This document shows positions 1 through 11,850 of a DNA stretch of 64,000 bases, piece after piece. The notes below the pieces were generated by a model that saw only the letters and a list, made by a program, of their open reading frames with translations, had not been told where the DNA came from and searched no databases. Numbering within the stretch: the stretch's first letter is position 1; each line of letters starts with the position of its first letter. The translations under genes were made by a program, and so were the position numbers. Source of the DNA: Sycon ciliatum (lineage: Eukaryota > Porifera > Calcarea > Leucosolenida > Sycettidae); the NCBI RefSeq assembly GCF_964019385.1, contig NC_088655.1, forward strand, positions 24,736,109-24,800,108, in the 5' to 3' direction.

Positions 1-328
1 GACAGCCTGAGCAGTTCGGACAATCAATCATTCGGATAATCGGCATTCTATATTACTACAGTTGTAGTAGCTGTATTTCATGTACAGTACTACAGTAGAG
101 TCGGGCGCCAAAGAACGTGTTGCCCAAGAATGTCCAGCCTGAAATGCTAAGAACGCCACCGCCTTAAGTTTAAAAGAATGGCGGTGTTGGTTTTCCGGCA
201 GCTTTCGGGATACATAATAATATGATCCAAACATGATTGTTTCTAAGAACATGCTACAAGAGCGCAGCCGGATTGCTGAAAAATACGAACACCCAAGGCT
301 AACCTCTGGGACACAACGTTCTTGGACG
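1..328. repeat. 328-bp direct repeat, copy 1
   Basis: This stretch matches 18812-19139 with no difference seen by eye, in the same orientation; the match stops at 328 (ending CTTGGACG). The window begins inside the repeat, so its true left end is unknown. A core motif, ATTCGGATAATCGGCATTCT, recurs in a similar form near 24502. No coding potential is convincing. Confidence 0.85.
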
Positions 329-642
329 TAAAATTTGACGTGTTTTACGTGAGTTGACTGTCCCGCACGTAAGTTCATGACGTGAGTTTTTGGAAGTTTC
401 GCTTGGTTATCCCGACCGAATTTGTGTGGGTTTCCGGAATTTTATCGAGATTTATCAAGTTTGTTGGAAGATTTGATATTTGTGCGAACTAAACCCGAAT
501 CCTGCCAGGCAAAATTTCACGTCACGTCGCACGTGTAACTTAACCTCTAAAAATTACACGTAACGTGAGATTTGCACCGCGTTTTGAAAAAGGACAAAAA
601 ACGTGTAACTTAACCTCAACTTTTTAGGGTCATTTTGATCAC
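329..642. other. unassigned AT-rich sequence
   Basis: No gene was recognised. The 17-mer ACGTGTAACTTAACCTC occurs at 531 and 601, and several ACGTGA/TCACGT words are present, which suggests remains of another foldback element next to the one that follows. Confidence 0.5.
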
Positions 643-956
643 ATTTTGACTGCATTTTTGAGTTTATCGGCAAGGTGGAGATGAAATTTGAAAATGTTTT
701 CTGGTGAATCTCTGGAGAAGAGCTTTCTCTAGCCTCCTATAGTTTTACTTTTACTTTTGGACAAAATTTGAAAAAGTTTTATGAAAGGTCCGTGAAAAAA
801 TAACACGAACCTTTCATAAAACGTTTTCAAATTTTGTCCAAAAGTAAAAATAAAACTACAGGAAGCTAGAGAAGGGTATTCTCCCGAGATTCACCAGAAA
901 ATATTCTCGAATTTCATCTCTGCCTTGCCGATAATCTCAAAAATGCAGTCAAAAAT
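643..956. mobile_element. foldback element, ~150-bp arms
   Basis: The left arm (643-795) and right arm (805-956) are imperfect reverse complements around a roughly 10-20 bp loop. The outer motif is GACTGCATTTTTGAG and its complement; the inner arm includes CTTTCATAAAACGTTTTCAA. There is no open reading frame. It is best read as a MITE or foldback insertion; no clear target duplication was found. Confidence 0.8.
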
Positions 957-1061
957 TTCCCAAAAAAGTTGTACCGCCCCAGCCACCTCAGCGGCTCAGC
1001 CCCTCAGATTAGCACACTTCCAGACGCACCCAGTAGTTGGGAGACGGATACTTACTTATAA

Positions 1062-1496
1062 TATAGCAATAAAAACTGCTTTATGGCAGTTTTCTAAAAA
1101 AGGTTATTGTGTTCTAGTCCATGGACCCCGTCTAAAAAGTAAGAAATTAACGAAATGTGATAGCCGAAAATTAAAATTTCACACAAAACCTCACAATAAT
1201 CACGACACTTTCAACACTTGTTTATTCCGACACTTGTACTTGTACAAGAACATGCATATGAAAGAGGACCACGAGGGGAAAAGGTCGTCTCGCATTCTGT
1301 GTGTGATTATTGTGAGGTTTTGTGTGAAATTTTAATTTTCGGCTATCACATTTCGTTAATTTCTTTTTTAGACGGGGTCCATGGACTAGAACACAATAAC
1401 TTTTTTTAGAAAACTGCCATAAAGCAGTTTTTATTGCTATAATTTCTTTTGTTTTTTTGGCTAAAGGATATAATTGTGTCACCAATGGAATGCCCA
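1062..1496. mobile_element. block A foldback element, copy 1
   Basis: The arms (about 1062-1215 and 1290-1445) are near-perfect reverse complements beginning TATAGCAATAAAAACTGC. The right arm extends about 50 bp further, to GGAATGCCC near 1495. The same element lies at 29609-30062, where the left side carries the GGGCATTCC end instead. The full element therefore probably has GGGCATTCC termini and each copy has lost one end. No protein is encoded. Confidence 0.8.
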
Positions 1497-1545
1497 AATA
1501 AATGATGGCCTACATGTAGCGCCTCTACATGTTATTATTATTATT

Positions 1546-2275
1546 CCCGTAGCTATGCAGAAGACGTTACTTCAGTAACGTCTGGCTCTAGCCAGGGTCC
1601 ACACAGCTTTAATTTGGTGTTTGTTTGTGTGTTTGTTTGTGTTACGCCTGGCGCTATCCGTATATGACGGCAAAAAAGCATAGGATGTTATAAATTTGTC
1701 AATTCTCCTTTTTTTTTCAGGCACATCCTGGGATTCGAACCCGCACTATCGCCCTACATGCATTCCCCCATACACTTCGCATTCATACCCATTCTTCCAA
1801 GTTGCTTTACGTTATTATCTTGCGTTTGAAAGCCCTATTTGAATATTGTGGGCAGCTGTATGTGGCCAGCTGTGTTTGATGGTACGGTACGGGAGACGGT
1901 GTCGTATTACCCTCGATCATACCTGCCCCGTACCTATCCCCTACCGTACCGTGCCATCAAAGACGGCTGGCCACATACAGCTGCCCGCAATATCCAAATA
2001 GGGCTTTCAAACGCAAGATAATAACGTAAAACAACTTGGAAGAATGGGTATGAATGCGAAGTGTATGGGGGAATGCATGTAGGGCGATAGTGCGGGTTCG
2101 AAGTGTACCGGGGGATGCATGCAGGGCGCGCGATAGTGCGGGTTCGAATCCCAGGTTATGTCTTAAAAAAAGGAATTTAAAGAATTTATAACATCCCTAT
2201 GCTTTTTTTTGTCTAGGTCATCAAGGCAAAAAAAGCATAGCGTAGGGCCCTGAGCTTCCAAGCTCTCTCGTTTTG
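1546..2275. mobile_element. large foldback element with tRNA-like B boxes, copy 1
   Basis: Arms of about 230-270 bp (1676-1905 against 1940-2210) face each other around a GC-rich centre containing ACGGTACGG. Each arm carries GGTTCGAATCCC (or its complement), a match to a pol III B box, so this resembles two SINE-like units joined head to head. A second copy lies inverted at 36130-36825. The outer ends (ACGTTACTTCAGTAACGT on the left; GGAAGCTC side on the right) are not complementary, so this is not a simple TIR element. Confidence 0.75.
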
Positions 2276-2280
2276 TTTTA

Positions 2281-3620
2281 CTAGGGTGTTTCTCACAGAC
2301 CTATGGTCTTCTTACGGGAGCCCCTATGTACGTGTATCATATCAAATTCAATACCGTAGTATACGCATTGATGTGCAAGCCTTTTCTTGCAGAAAATGGA
2401 ACTAGTCTTGCATACATGTATTCATGTTCTTCTGCAGGGGAATCATATGGGTAGTGTCGGTGATACTTTTTTTATACGCAGGTCATTCTGTGGATGTTGC
2501 AGAATTTCATGACTCTGTCATAAAATTGTCTTGTCTTTCAGAAAATTCAGGTGTCCACACCCGAAATCACATTTACTAGAGAATTGTAACAAGGTGCGTG
2601 CCGCAGATGTTTTTGTTGATTCTGTGTTTATAATTGTAGTCATGGGTTGTCGTGATACGGTCATCCGGCATCATATTGTACTGAAATCGTAATCCTGTTG
2701 ATGTCGATAAATTTTTTGGAAGCAGTTCAATGACTTCAAAGTGTTACAAGTCCACGATTGTCTAAAACAACACAGCAAAATAGGAACAATAAACATGTAT
2801 TAAAATGTAAACAAATACATTGCAGTATATATACTCAATCTGCGGACAGCATGCTGTTTTGTTCTTTGTGAACTCATCAGCGCAGCACAGAGGAAATGAG
2901 GCCGAACCTGATAGCAATGGAAATATATATAGAATATAAGGGGCAAGGATATATCGTTGGAGGTACTGAGAGATAAACAAGGCACACCATAATAATAACA
3001 TGTTACACGACTTCGGGGGAGTATGAATGATATCCAGTCAAACCTCTTTAGGACGAACATCAAGGGACCGATGGCATTTGCTCTGTGAGTTTGTCTTAAC
3101 CCTATTAATTTTTATAACGAGTGAATACAATTATTTCTCCAATAGAGACACGAATAGATTTCTTCTGCAGCGAAAGATTCGAAGCCAGACCAAACCATTG
3201 ACTCGTCTTTTATGAAAGAAATGAGTCACTGAACCTTTCTTTAGCAACATTACGGCAACTGAAACAACAACAGAGAATATACGATACATGTACAGCACAT
3301 TCTTGCAAGTACTACAAACAGATTGCAGATCGTAATTCTTGCTCTACCGGCACGCAACTTTATTTGGGGCAGTGCAATCTCGGCGCTACTCACAAATCAA
3401 ACTGCCCAGACTCGAGTAAACAAATCCGATCGTACGAGATTTTCACGAGACGAGACTGCACCCATTGGCTTGTTTCGTATGAAGCAAACAAGTCACTGAA
3501 TGCATGAACCTCTCCATAATGGAGATTTTCCCTGATATGCGAATTTAATTTGCATACTAGTACTCGGCCAATGCGTCCTTGAACCTTTCCCTCCAGATTG
3601 AGATCTGCCAACGATGCTAT
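2281..3620. repeat. block B of inverted duplication, copy 1
   Basis: The sequence matches 27678-29056 plus 29330-29511 on the opposite strand, at roughly 85-90% by eye. Two sub-blocks (2285-2345 and 2345-2535) lie in swapped order in the other copy, and the other copy carries extra insertions. No reading frame is conserved between copies. It preserves apparent empty sites for insertions found at 28074-28355 and 29512-29532. Confidence 0.8.
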
Positions 3621-3689
3621 GCCACTGATTCATATTCTACCCTATGATCGGAGCACGGAATGCCGGAAGTAATCATGACCAGTGCCTTA

Positions 3690-5445
3690 AGCGGGATTCA
3701 CAGAAGCTTTTTTGCGATGCGACACGCGATGCAACAGGCGCGAACCTGGGAAAACCCCAAATCGCAGCCTTGTCGCACCCCACGCAACTGCCGCAACTGG
3801 GCCATCGCAGGCCATCGCAGAAGTTGAGCTTGGCTCAACTTTTGCGATGCGATGCGACAAGCGATTTGGTGTACGATTTTGACCTTTTCTACAGCAAAGT
3901 TGTACGAGGTGATTTGTAAAAATTTTACATGGCATATTATTTTACAAATCGAGTAAAATAGCATTGTTGAGGGCGATTGCATTCTTCCCATGAATTGTTT
4001 TTGTTAGTTCGACAGACAAATGAGTTGCCATTGTATTGTAGTTTGTAAGCATCAGCAGCGTTTTGCGGAATTGTTTTCTTCCACGGCCTTGTGAGTTATC
4101 AATCATGGATCGAAATTCGTGAATTTGTGGTCAATGAGGTAAAATATCCCTCAATGGATACTTGAAGGACGTCCAAGAGCCAGAGAGCATATTCTACGGC
4201 AGGTGGAAACCCTAGGCTGGTCCCCGAGGCCGGTATTGAGTCTGCCACACCGTCAAGAGTAGCAGGGCTGAAGAAGAGATTAGCCAAAAAGGTGATGGTC
4301 AGAAACTGCAATTTTGACAGTAGGTGTATTTCACTCACCCGTCATGAACTTGAGGTGATTCAAATCCAAGTTCGAAGCTGCTGATGCTTATGGCGTACAG
4401 GTAAAATAATTAGCTGGTCAGTAGATCTACGTATGAAACTCAGCTTGCTACCTTAGACGTGCTGGTAGAGATTCACGACGGCAAATAGCAAATGCAGAAA
4501 TGATGTGGCATGAATGTATGTTGGGTGTTGACGGCGGAGCACCCATTGAGGGTGGTCTGCAGTCTTCTTCCAACACAGAAGTATATGAATCAGGTGAAGG
4601 AGTCACTGCACTTGTCTTGGAGAGTATGGAAGCTCCGACACTGTCAGTAGGTGCTGGTTAAGTGCACTGTCGTTCAGATGCACGAGGGCACACTGTCGTG
4701 GGACGGCTGGAACGCATCATGGCTGGTATGTTTGATTAGTGTGGTTGTTTCACACATGACGATGAATAGCAAGTTGAAAGAATGGAGCAGCAAGATAAGG
4801 TCTGCGTGCTCATGCTCTACAATGCCGGTAGGCGGTCAAAGATTACCTACCGTTTGAACCGGAGTTGACGACGTACCGTGAGAAACCAATATGTTGAGCA
4901 ACCTGCAAAACCAATCTGCTTTCTCTGCATGTGACTTGCTTCAGATATATCTTGATTTCCCATTGCAAGCTTATTGACACATTTAGGTCATATTTGTTGA
5001 TGTTAGACCCTATTTTACTGACTTGTAAAATTTTGTACACACTTTTTCTGGGTGAAAAAATGCATGCAAAGCAACCCCACGCTGTGTCTCTCATGTTTGT
5101 GTTGTGCGATCAAGAAGTTTATATATGGATAGAGGACATACAGAGTGACAAAATGAGACCATGCACACTTCAAAACTCGCCAGGGCAACGGAATGATAGC
5201 CTTTTTTACTTTCATGTAAAATTATTACAAATCACCTCGTACAAAGGTGAAAGAGTTGCCTATACATTTTTACAAGTTGTGTTAAAGCGCGCGAATATCA
5301 TGGTGACGTACCCAAATCAGCAAAACTTTGTCGCATCGCTGACTTCTTCTGTGAATGGTATTTCGCGAGTTCGCTTCGCACGCATCCATCGCAGATCGCG
5401 TCGCATCGCGTGTCGCATCGCAAAAAAGCTTCTGTGAATCCCGCT
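3690..5445. mobile_element. TIR element with TTA target duplication (Harbinger-like)
   Basis: The ends AGCGGGATTCACAGAAG and complement are inverted repeats of about 40 bp, continuing into repeats of GCGATGCGACACGCGATGC type. TTA flanks both sides (3687-3689, 5446-5448), the 3-bp duplication typical of PIF/Harbinger. A second element with GTAC ends (3902-5242) is nested inside, so the host MITE is only about 400 bp. No transposase was found. Confidence 0.75.
3902..5242. mobile_element. GTAC-bounded TIR element, copy 1
   Basis: Both ends read GTACGAGGTGATT followed by a TGTAAAA-type motif in inverted orientation. Two other elements (10368-11730, 35920-37601) share these termini but not their interiors. 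The interior has only short unrecognised frames. The transposase family is unknown. Confidence 0.75.
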
Positions 5446-5604
5446 TTACTTGTAACGTACCAATGTACAATGAACATGAGTATTTCGACAACACATCTAA
5501 GCCTCAGCAGCAACATAAGCCTTACCGTCAAGAAGGTGAACTCGCGTTCTTCGCACACTGTTGGCAAGGGCAAAGAGATACGAATGGATCTAAATCCGAA
5601 TAAC

Positions 5605-5910
5605 ATCAGCACACGTTTCCGTAAATGAAAGGGTAAGCATAAGCAAATGAATCGAAGGAAGCTGGTCAATTCAGAAATCACCTGTCATTGAGTATCCCGT
5701 AAAAGGAGGCCTCGACAGCAGAAACGTTAATAATATAGAAAAGAAATCCTGTCAGCTTTTCCATTACTTAATTAATTTTATTGTATTCCACCTAAAATCA
5801 GCACCCTTTTCGTAAATGAAAGAGTCAACACAAGCAAATGAATCGAAGGGAACTGGTCAACTCACCTGTCATTGAGTAATATTCCGTGAAAAGAGGTCTC
5901 AGCAGAGCCG
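5605..5910. repeat. ~110-bp diverged direct repeat
   Basis: Two copies (about 5605-5725 and 5797-5910) share AAGCAAATGAATCGAAGG and CACCTGTCATTGAGTA in the same order and orientation. An AT-rich spacer separates them. They are non-coding and of unknown origin. Confidence 0.7.
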
Positions 5911-6029
5911 AAGCGAAATAAGCCAGGACACGAAATATCCGAAACAGCTCATGCAAGAAGCAGTTCCAAAGAAGGAAGTTCCTCGCGCATGCACATCCGA
6001 AAACGGACTGCACTGCACTGCATGCATGC

Positions 6030-6446
6030 TAGTCATAGCCCAAATTTGCTAGCAATTCTTTGAGCAAAATAACGGATGCGCAAGTTTCCGGCAAGTTTTG
6101 AGCAAAATATCGAGTTTTGGTGGGCTTTTCGAAAAATCCAAGGCTTCTTAGGGACTTCCTCAACACAATCAGTCACCAAGGTTGAAAATAAGCACAAAAG
6201 TTGTAGAAAACAGACTCGTGGCTACATTTCAGTGGAAAGTTGAGCAGCAGCAGGAGCTCAATCAAACATATCGTCGTCATCAGCGACAATTATAGTTGAG
6301 TTTTCCCTAAAACTCATTTCATCTCGAGCAAAACCAAAGCAAAATATCGACGGAGAAAGGAAATGTCAAGCAGAATATCGAAATATTTGTGGCAAAATTG
6401 TGCGGCAAAATATCGACGTAGGCCGAGCAAATTTGGGCCATGACTA
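6030..6446. mobile_element. hAT-type MITE (8-bp target duplication)
   Basis: Inverted ends TAGTCATAGCCCAAATTTGC and complement are flanked on both sides by ATGCATGC (6022-6029, 6447-6454). An 8-bp duplication is the hAT signature. The interior repeats GCAAAATATCGA several times, as subterminal transposase-binding repeats often do. There is no coding sequence. The flank is itself palindromic and simple, so the duplication is slightly less certain. Confidence 0.75.
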
Positions 6447-6512
6447 ATGCATGCACAATGTCTGCCATGCACGTGCACAGCACGCGGCTACCACGCGTTG
6501 GTAGATCTAATA

Positions 6513-6588
6513 CCGAGCACCTTACGTAGAAACTTACGCAGCCTAAGTGAAGCACCGAGCACCTTACGTAGAAACTTACGTAGCATAG
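6513..6588. repeat. short tandem duplication
   Basis: The motif GAGCACCTTACGTAGAAACT occurs twice 43 bp apart, separated by GCAGCCTAAGTGAAGCACC-like sequence. It is a simple local duplication. Confidence 0.75.
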
Positions 6589-6807
6589 CGGTGTCGTTTT
6601 TTCTGCCATGTGAACACAATAATAGAAAAGCTGACAGGATCGCTTTTCTAAATATTAGACGAGACGAGGAAAGATTATGGAGTGACTAGCACCGGTAGTC
6701 TATTATATTAAGTATTCATATATTTTTGCATCTTTCCCTCGACTGGGTCTATTGTTATTAGGCAATTGTCTGTTATAGTCACCACTATAAATAAAAATCC
6801 AAATCCA

Positions 6808-7230
6808 GGCTGTGTTTACATGAGGCGGTTCAACCCGGGTTGAGTTCGACCCGGGTCAGATTTCAACCCGCCATGCACACAAAATGAATAGCGCGTTTAC
6901 ATGACGCATTGCGCTTGACCCGGGTTGAAATTTCGCCCCGGGTTGATTTCAACCCTCCCCTTGGGGGAGGAGGGTTAAAATCAACCCGGGTCAAAGATAT
7001 CGTACTGTGCGTACCTCGCGCCAGGTTTGAACAGCACTGGCACTGCACATGCCAATTTCGCGCGAAAGGATTCACGTGACCATACAGGACTCTAGAAATT
7101 TTGGCGGCATATCAGTATTTGACCCGGGTCAACTGGCTTCATGTAAACGCTCACCTATTTTGTCTATCGTACAGACTTTTAACCCGGGCTGAACTCGACC
7201 CGGGTTGAAATTTCTCATGTAAACACAGTC
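6808..7230. mobile_element. Harbinger-like MITE, family H, copy 1
   Basis: The ends GGCTGTGTTTACATGAG and complement are inverted, with internal repeats of the palindrome CCCGGG. It is related to copies at 12388-12737, 26230-26630 and 26634-27064. TAA follows the right end; the left flank has lost it. It is non-autonomous, about 420 bp. Confidence 0.8.
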
Positions 7231-7921
7231 TAAGGGGCCGTTTACATGAGAACATTAAGCCCGGGCTTATTCAACCCTAGGCTTACGATAAGCCCGCCTT
7301 GATCTGTCACCCAGTCATTTTAGAGCGGGCGTTTACATGGTCAGGCGGGCTTATTCAGCTCGCCCCGAGCTGAACTAGCCCTACCCTTGACCCCCGAGCT
7401 TATCCAACCCCCAGGGCTTATTTTGTCATGTAAACGGTCAAGAAGGGCTTATAAGCGAGTTTTTCCGTATTTTTCGATTTGCCTCGTGAACCTGAGAGAA
7501 TGTGGCCGTGGACAGTGCGTCTCTTTTATTAATTTCTTGGTATGTTTTCTTCTAGTTTTTGTCCAGTGGAAGGTCCTAGCCCATCCTTAACCTTCTCGAA
7601 AAATAAGTGACAATTGGAAAGGCAGTAGAAACCTGAGCCGGCATTTCTTGATCCAAATTTCATCAGACACGAACATTTACCACTGCGTTCATGTGCGATT
7701 TGAAAAAAATTTTTTTTAGTGTGATCGCGATTCAAATTCTGGACGCTGTTCTGTTTTCGTCAGGCAACCGAAATTTGCCGCAGTCTGACCAGGCCCTTAC
7801 GGGCGAACAAAACACAATTTGCCATGGCGGAGGATTGAAAACAAATCACATAATGATGACGTCGCATGTGATCAGACAGCAAGAGAAGCATAGCATAGTC
7901 CGCACAATCACGGGGCAAGGC

Positions 7922-10273
7922 TTAACGGGACATCCTAGCCTCCACGACAGCCAGGGAGGCACAGCCATCCATTGGAGGCTGCCAAACTCGGCGAGCCCCA
8001 CGCAGACACATGACACTCGAACGCAGCAGGGCGAAAGACAGCCTGCAGCGGAGGTGGGCAATTAGCACAGAATACGCCTCCCTCCCACGTAGCGACTGGA
8101 GATGTGCAATCCGGCTCACCAGTGCAGCGGCACCCTTGCCGCATCCTCCGGTGGAAGAGAGCACAAAGGGGAGAAAAGTGGATCGCTCCACTTCTCGGAC
8201 TCTCCGATCATATCGACGCCGTTTCTCTTGCTCATGGTGCCGGTAGCAGCCAGAGAGAGAGGAGGTGCGGTTCGAAGACGCATAAGGGTTGAACACCCGT
8301 ACATCAATAAAAGTGCGTTCGAACCGACCCCCCAAACTCCACTGGCCACCACATCCAAACGAGCTTGATCCTCGGTTGATGCTGACCGGAGCTGAAACTG
8401 CTCCCCAGTCAGGGGTTGGAGATGTGGCTCCACTGCGACGTTGTGGGCGACACCCTTCAATGAGCTTGCCAGTATGTCGCGCACCTCGTTGTGGCGGATC
8501 GAGGGGAACCCACCGAAAGGACAGGACAAGGCGTGAGCAGTGGTGAATGCCTTCTCGCAAACACAGGTGGTGGGCAGGCGAGAAGGCGTCCAACCGTAAC
8601 GGAGGCAGAGGCCATCCTGGAATTCCCCCTTCGACAAAGCGAAGCCATGGCGAGCGATGGGTCGGCAGGTAAGCCAGCTTGATGCTCCCTTCTCCTCTGC
8701 CAGACTGATAGCGAGATCGAGTTCGCTGTGTTCGGTGCGGAACGTATCGGCAGCTATCTTCATTGCCTTTCTGGCCTCAGAGCGAGCCTGACTCTTGGCT
8801 CTGCGGACACAGGCAAGAGCATCATCGAGGTGCTCTTCTTGCGCCATGATCTTGTCGTACAGCGCAGTGGTGATTAGCCTGGAGGTGCCGTACTGTGAGC
8901 CAAAAGTGGCAGGGTTGGCCACGCCGAGGCCTCCATGCCGGCAGGGGAAAGTGAGCAAAATGCGTTCAGCTTCACTGGGCGCCGTCCGTCCACTAATGGC
9001 AGGGATTAGGCGGCGGTGGATGATGTCCTCCAGGGGTGCCAGCTGTTCTGCAGCACCATCGAGAACCCGACACAGGAAGGACCACCGGTGTTGGAGGCTG
9101 TTCACCAGTGCAGAGTAAGCTGCTTGAGGCTGTGACCGGGCGAAATCTGTCAGCTTGCACAGCTCCTGCGACCAGGTGGCCACCTTGGAAGCCACAAACT
9201 CCTGCACAAACTGATCAGTTCCGATGGATTGATCCAAGGTGACGGCACCCGTCAGTGGTGATAGACACACCCGTGCCGGCGAAGATGGTCTCGGCTGCCT
9301 CTAGCTTGTCCCGCTTGACGACGAGGACGGACTTGCTGGGGTTAATGAAATACCCGAACGCCGGCCCATCCCCGACGAGTCGGTCCCACCACTGGCGGAG
9401 AGGGTTGAGCCCGCCACCCGCGGACGAGTCATCCGCATACCAGCTCTGGCGTGTTCCTGGGGTTGCCACTCTGCGCACCAGGGGGAGTACCCCCAAAGCG
9501 TACATCGGCATAGCAAGAGGATCTCCCTGCGTTGTGCCTTGTCGCGATAGGAGGCACTCCCCGTCCACGAATAGGCGGGCCGGCTGACGGTAGCAGTTTA
9601 CGATAGCGGGTGTGATGGCTGGACAGAGGTGCGCTACGTTGCGCATACATGCTTCTCTGTTAAGGCGATTGAACGCATTGGATGCATCCGCCATAAGCAC
9701 AGCGTCAACGTCTTCTTCATGGAACGTGTCGTGCATGGCGTGAATGGCCGCCTCAATGCCACATTCCTGGCCTCCGCACATCTGCAGTGACCCTGTCGCC
9801 TCACGAACAGAGTCCCCCGCCACGCTCAGAATAGCCTTGCCGATGATACGACGGACGGTTTCGCCGATGCCTATTGGGCGCACACCCGGTTTCTTATCTA
9901 GAGGGATAAGCCGGCATGCCGTGTAGGCTTCCATCGATGCTGGGTTGACGTACTGAGTGGCGATTCGCCGGGCACAGCTGGCGAGAGCCTCACATAGGTC
10001 GTCTGAAATGTCCCCAAACGCTGTGCACATACGCCTCCAGCCATCTGCGTCCATCCCAGACGGCCCTGCAGAACCGGTGGTATGCAGTGCAGCTTGGCGC
10101 ACAGCGGTCCTGTCCAGCTTGGTGAAGAGCACTGGGTGGGGCTGTGCTGGGGGTTGCCCTGGGAGGAGAGCCGCTGCTGTGACTGCCTCGCCCTGTGGGT
10201 GCTTACTGCGCAGCACATCAAGCACGGTCGTTTCTCCAATGGTGTCGTCAAGATCAAGAACTCCACCACCCAT
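7922..10273 (-). pseudogene. R2-like non-LTR retrotransposon, broken reverse transcriptase ORF
   Basis: The first frame (9215-10273) holds the reverse transcriptase: fingers motif CRLIPLDKKPGVRPIGIG, motif A MADASNAFN, motif B TTQGDPLAMP and the catalytic YADD. A frameshift near 9215-9270 leads to the thumb and a zinc-binding C-x-C...H...C segment (CVCEKAF...HALSC) in the frame 8116-9270. A second shift near 8330-8350 leads to FIDVRVFNP and the tail ending at 7922. Order RT, zinc knuckle, restriction-like endonuclease is that of R2/NeSL-type elements. The 5' part is missing. Inactive because of at least two frameshifts. The frame is open a little upstream of 10273, so the true left limit may be near 10320. 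Family assignment comes from recalled motif order, not a search. Confidence 0.8.
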
Positions 10274-10367
10274 GTCGGGGGAGAGTTGACGAGTGGCTGC
10301 CGAGAGCCTGCGATTTGAAAAATAAAATGCGCGCAGAACTCGCAGTCACTCACCTGAACTCAGGCCC

Positions 10368-11730
10368 GTACGAGGTGATTAGCAAAAATTTTACACGTTT
10401 GTGAACTCGCCCTGCATTCATAGCCAATGCCCTTTTTCATGACTTATAGTAGTTTACATGGTAGAATAATCTATGACTCTTGTCATGCCATCACAGTTCA
10501 ACTTCCCTAATAGCAATGTAGACTTTCCCAGCTGACCCAAAATAGGTCGTTTTTTCAGTCCTCAAAATACTTGTATATTCTTTTACATGTGTGTAAACCA
10601 CAGGCAACATACCATAACAAGGCTATAATTATGGAAACCTACACACCCATGTATGGGTATGCCACTACACAAATAACACGAATAGAGTCAAAACAGAACA
10701 CAAATTCTTGCACTTTCAAGTGCCACCTTGAAAATTGACCCACACACCACACTCACAGCAGGAGCAAATCACCGCCATTAAACTTCAAAATAAAGAATGC
10801 CAAACTGGTGCTAGGACAAAAAGTAATCAACTGACATCAGGCAAGTACTTGAAACATCCAAGCATTAGCAGACTGTGACAACATACTGGATGCAAAGCAG
10901 AAAGCCATCACTGAGTTAGACAAGTGCCGGCACCATTGATTCGCCAACACTCAACGAAGAGAAGCACTACTGAAGGACGCTGTGCTCAGGGCTGCCCGAC
11001 TGTGCATGTGAACGGAGGAATCGCAGCTAGAAGCAAGGGAAGCAGTATACGGTATATCCTCTGCGGCGAACGTGTCGGAACTGATAAAGAAGACGTAGCA
11101 AAAACAGGTCCACTTGCAACTGTGCTGGCGGCAGTCAAGTGGCTGGTGGCAAGGCTAGCATCTCCAGCTGGGACATCCTAAAACAATGATGCTAACTCTT
11201 GGAGCTTGGTCTCAGATTCACTGGCATTGGTTACATTCAGCTGGACGCGCAGAGCCTCCAATAGAACAGCATTGGTTGCATTGGCTCGGATGTCCGGAGT
11301 CTGAGTCAACAACAGCAACTATGCTCTTTTCTGCCCGTTTTGGTTTGGCGTCTGTGTGGGGCCTGTGGCCGTCGAGCGCTCTACAGAAGGCGAGTTTTCA
11401 TTGGAAAAGCCATCAGTGATGCCATCAGCAACAGCGGTTGCTGACCTAAGCTGCATACGCGACCTAGTTTCTTCCATATCATGCTGGTTTACACTATTGT
11501 TATAGCAATTTACTACGCACAACGAAATACTGAGGCCTCGTCACGGCATGGCGGAGTCGCAGAAACAAAAACTTCGGCTGCAACACGAACTACACCGATA
11601 ATACTAACGGAATATCTAATCGAATGTCAAAGATTACTTCCTCCAGGATATGTCTCGACGACAACGAAATTTAGTTTACAGAAAATGTAAAAAAATATCC
11701 AATGTAAAATTTTCGCTAATCACCTCGTAC
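10368..11730. mobile_element. GTAC-bounded TIR element, copy 2
   Basis: It starts GTACGAGGTGATTAGC and ends with the complement, then about 20 bp of further inverted match (AAAATTTTAC). It is 1363 bp. It lies just inside the right end of the 4.6-kb element. Short frames at 10924-11181 (+) and 11186-11419 (+) resemble nothing known to me. Confidence 0.75.
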
Positions 11731-11850
11731 AACCGTCATGTAAACGGTTGAAAAATAAGCCCGAGGCGAATAAGCCCGGGCTTATTTTCCTCATGTAAAC
11801 GGCCAAGGATTCGACTACTGTATAGACTCTCGGAAGTCTCGTTATAATAG

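Larger units (their letters stand above)
7236..11804. mobile_element. 4.6-kb TIR transposon carrying nested elements
   Basis: The left end GGCCGTTTACATGAG and right end CTCATGTAAACGGCC are perfect inverted repeats, each followed inward by AAGCCCGGGCTTATT. AAGG flanks both ends (7232-7235, 11805-11808), or a degraded TAA duplication. The interior contains the R2-like reverse transcriptase remnant (7922-10273) and a GTAC element (10368-11730). Take those out and only about 850 bp remain, so the original was probably a non-autonomous MITE-like element that accepted later insertions. Confidence 0.65.

Noticed and set aside
8289..9118. Plus-strand frames opposite the reverse transcriptase
   Set aside because: They are antisense shadows of the retrotransposon coding strand.
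9898..10353. 151-codon minus-strand frame
   Set aside because: It overlaps the reverse transcriptase frame in another phase and has no motif of its own.
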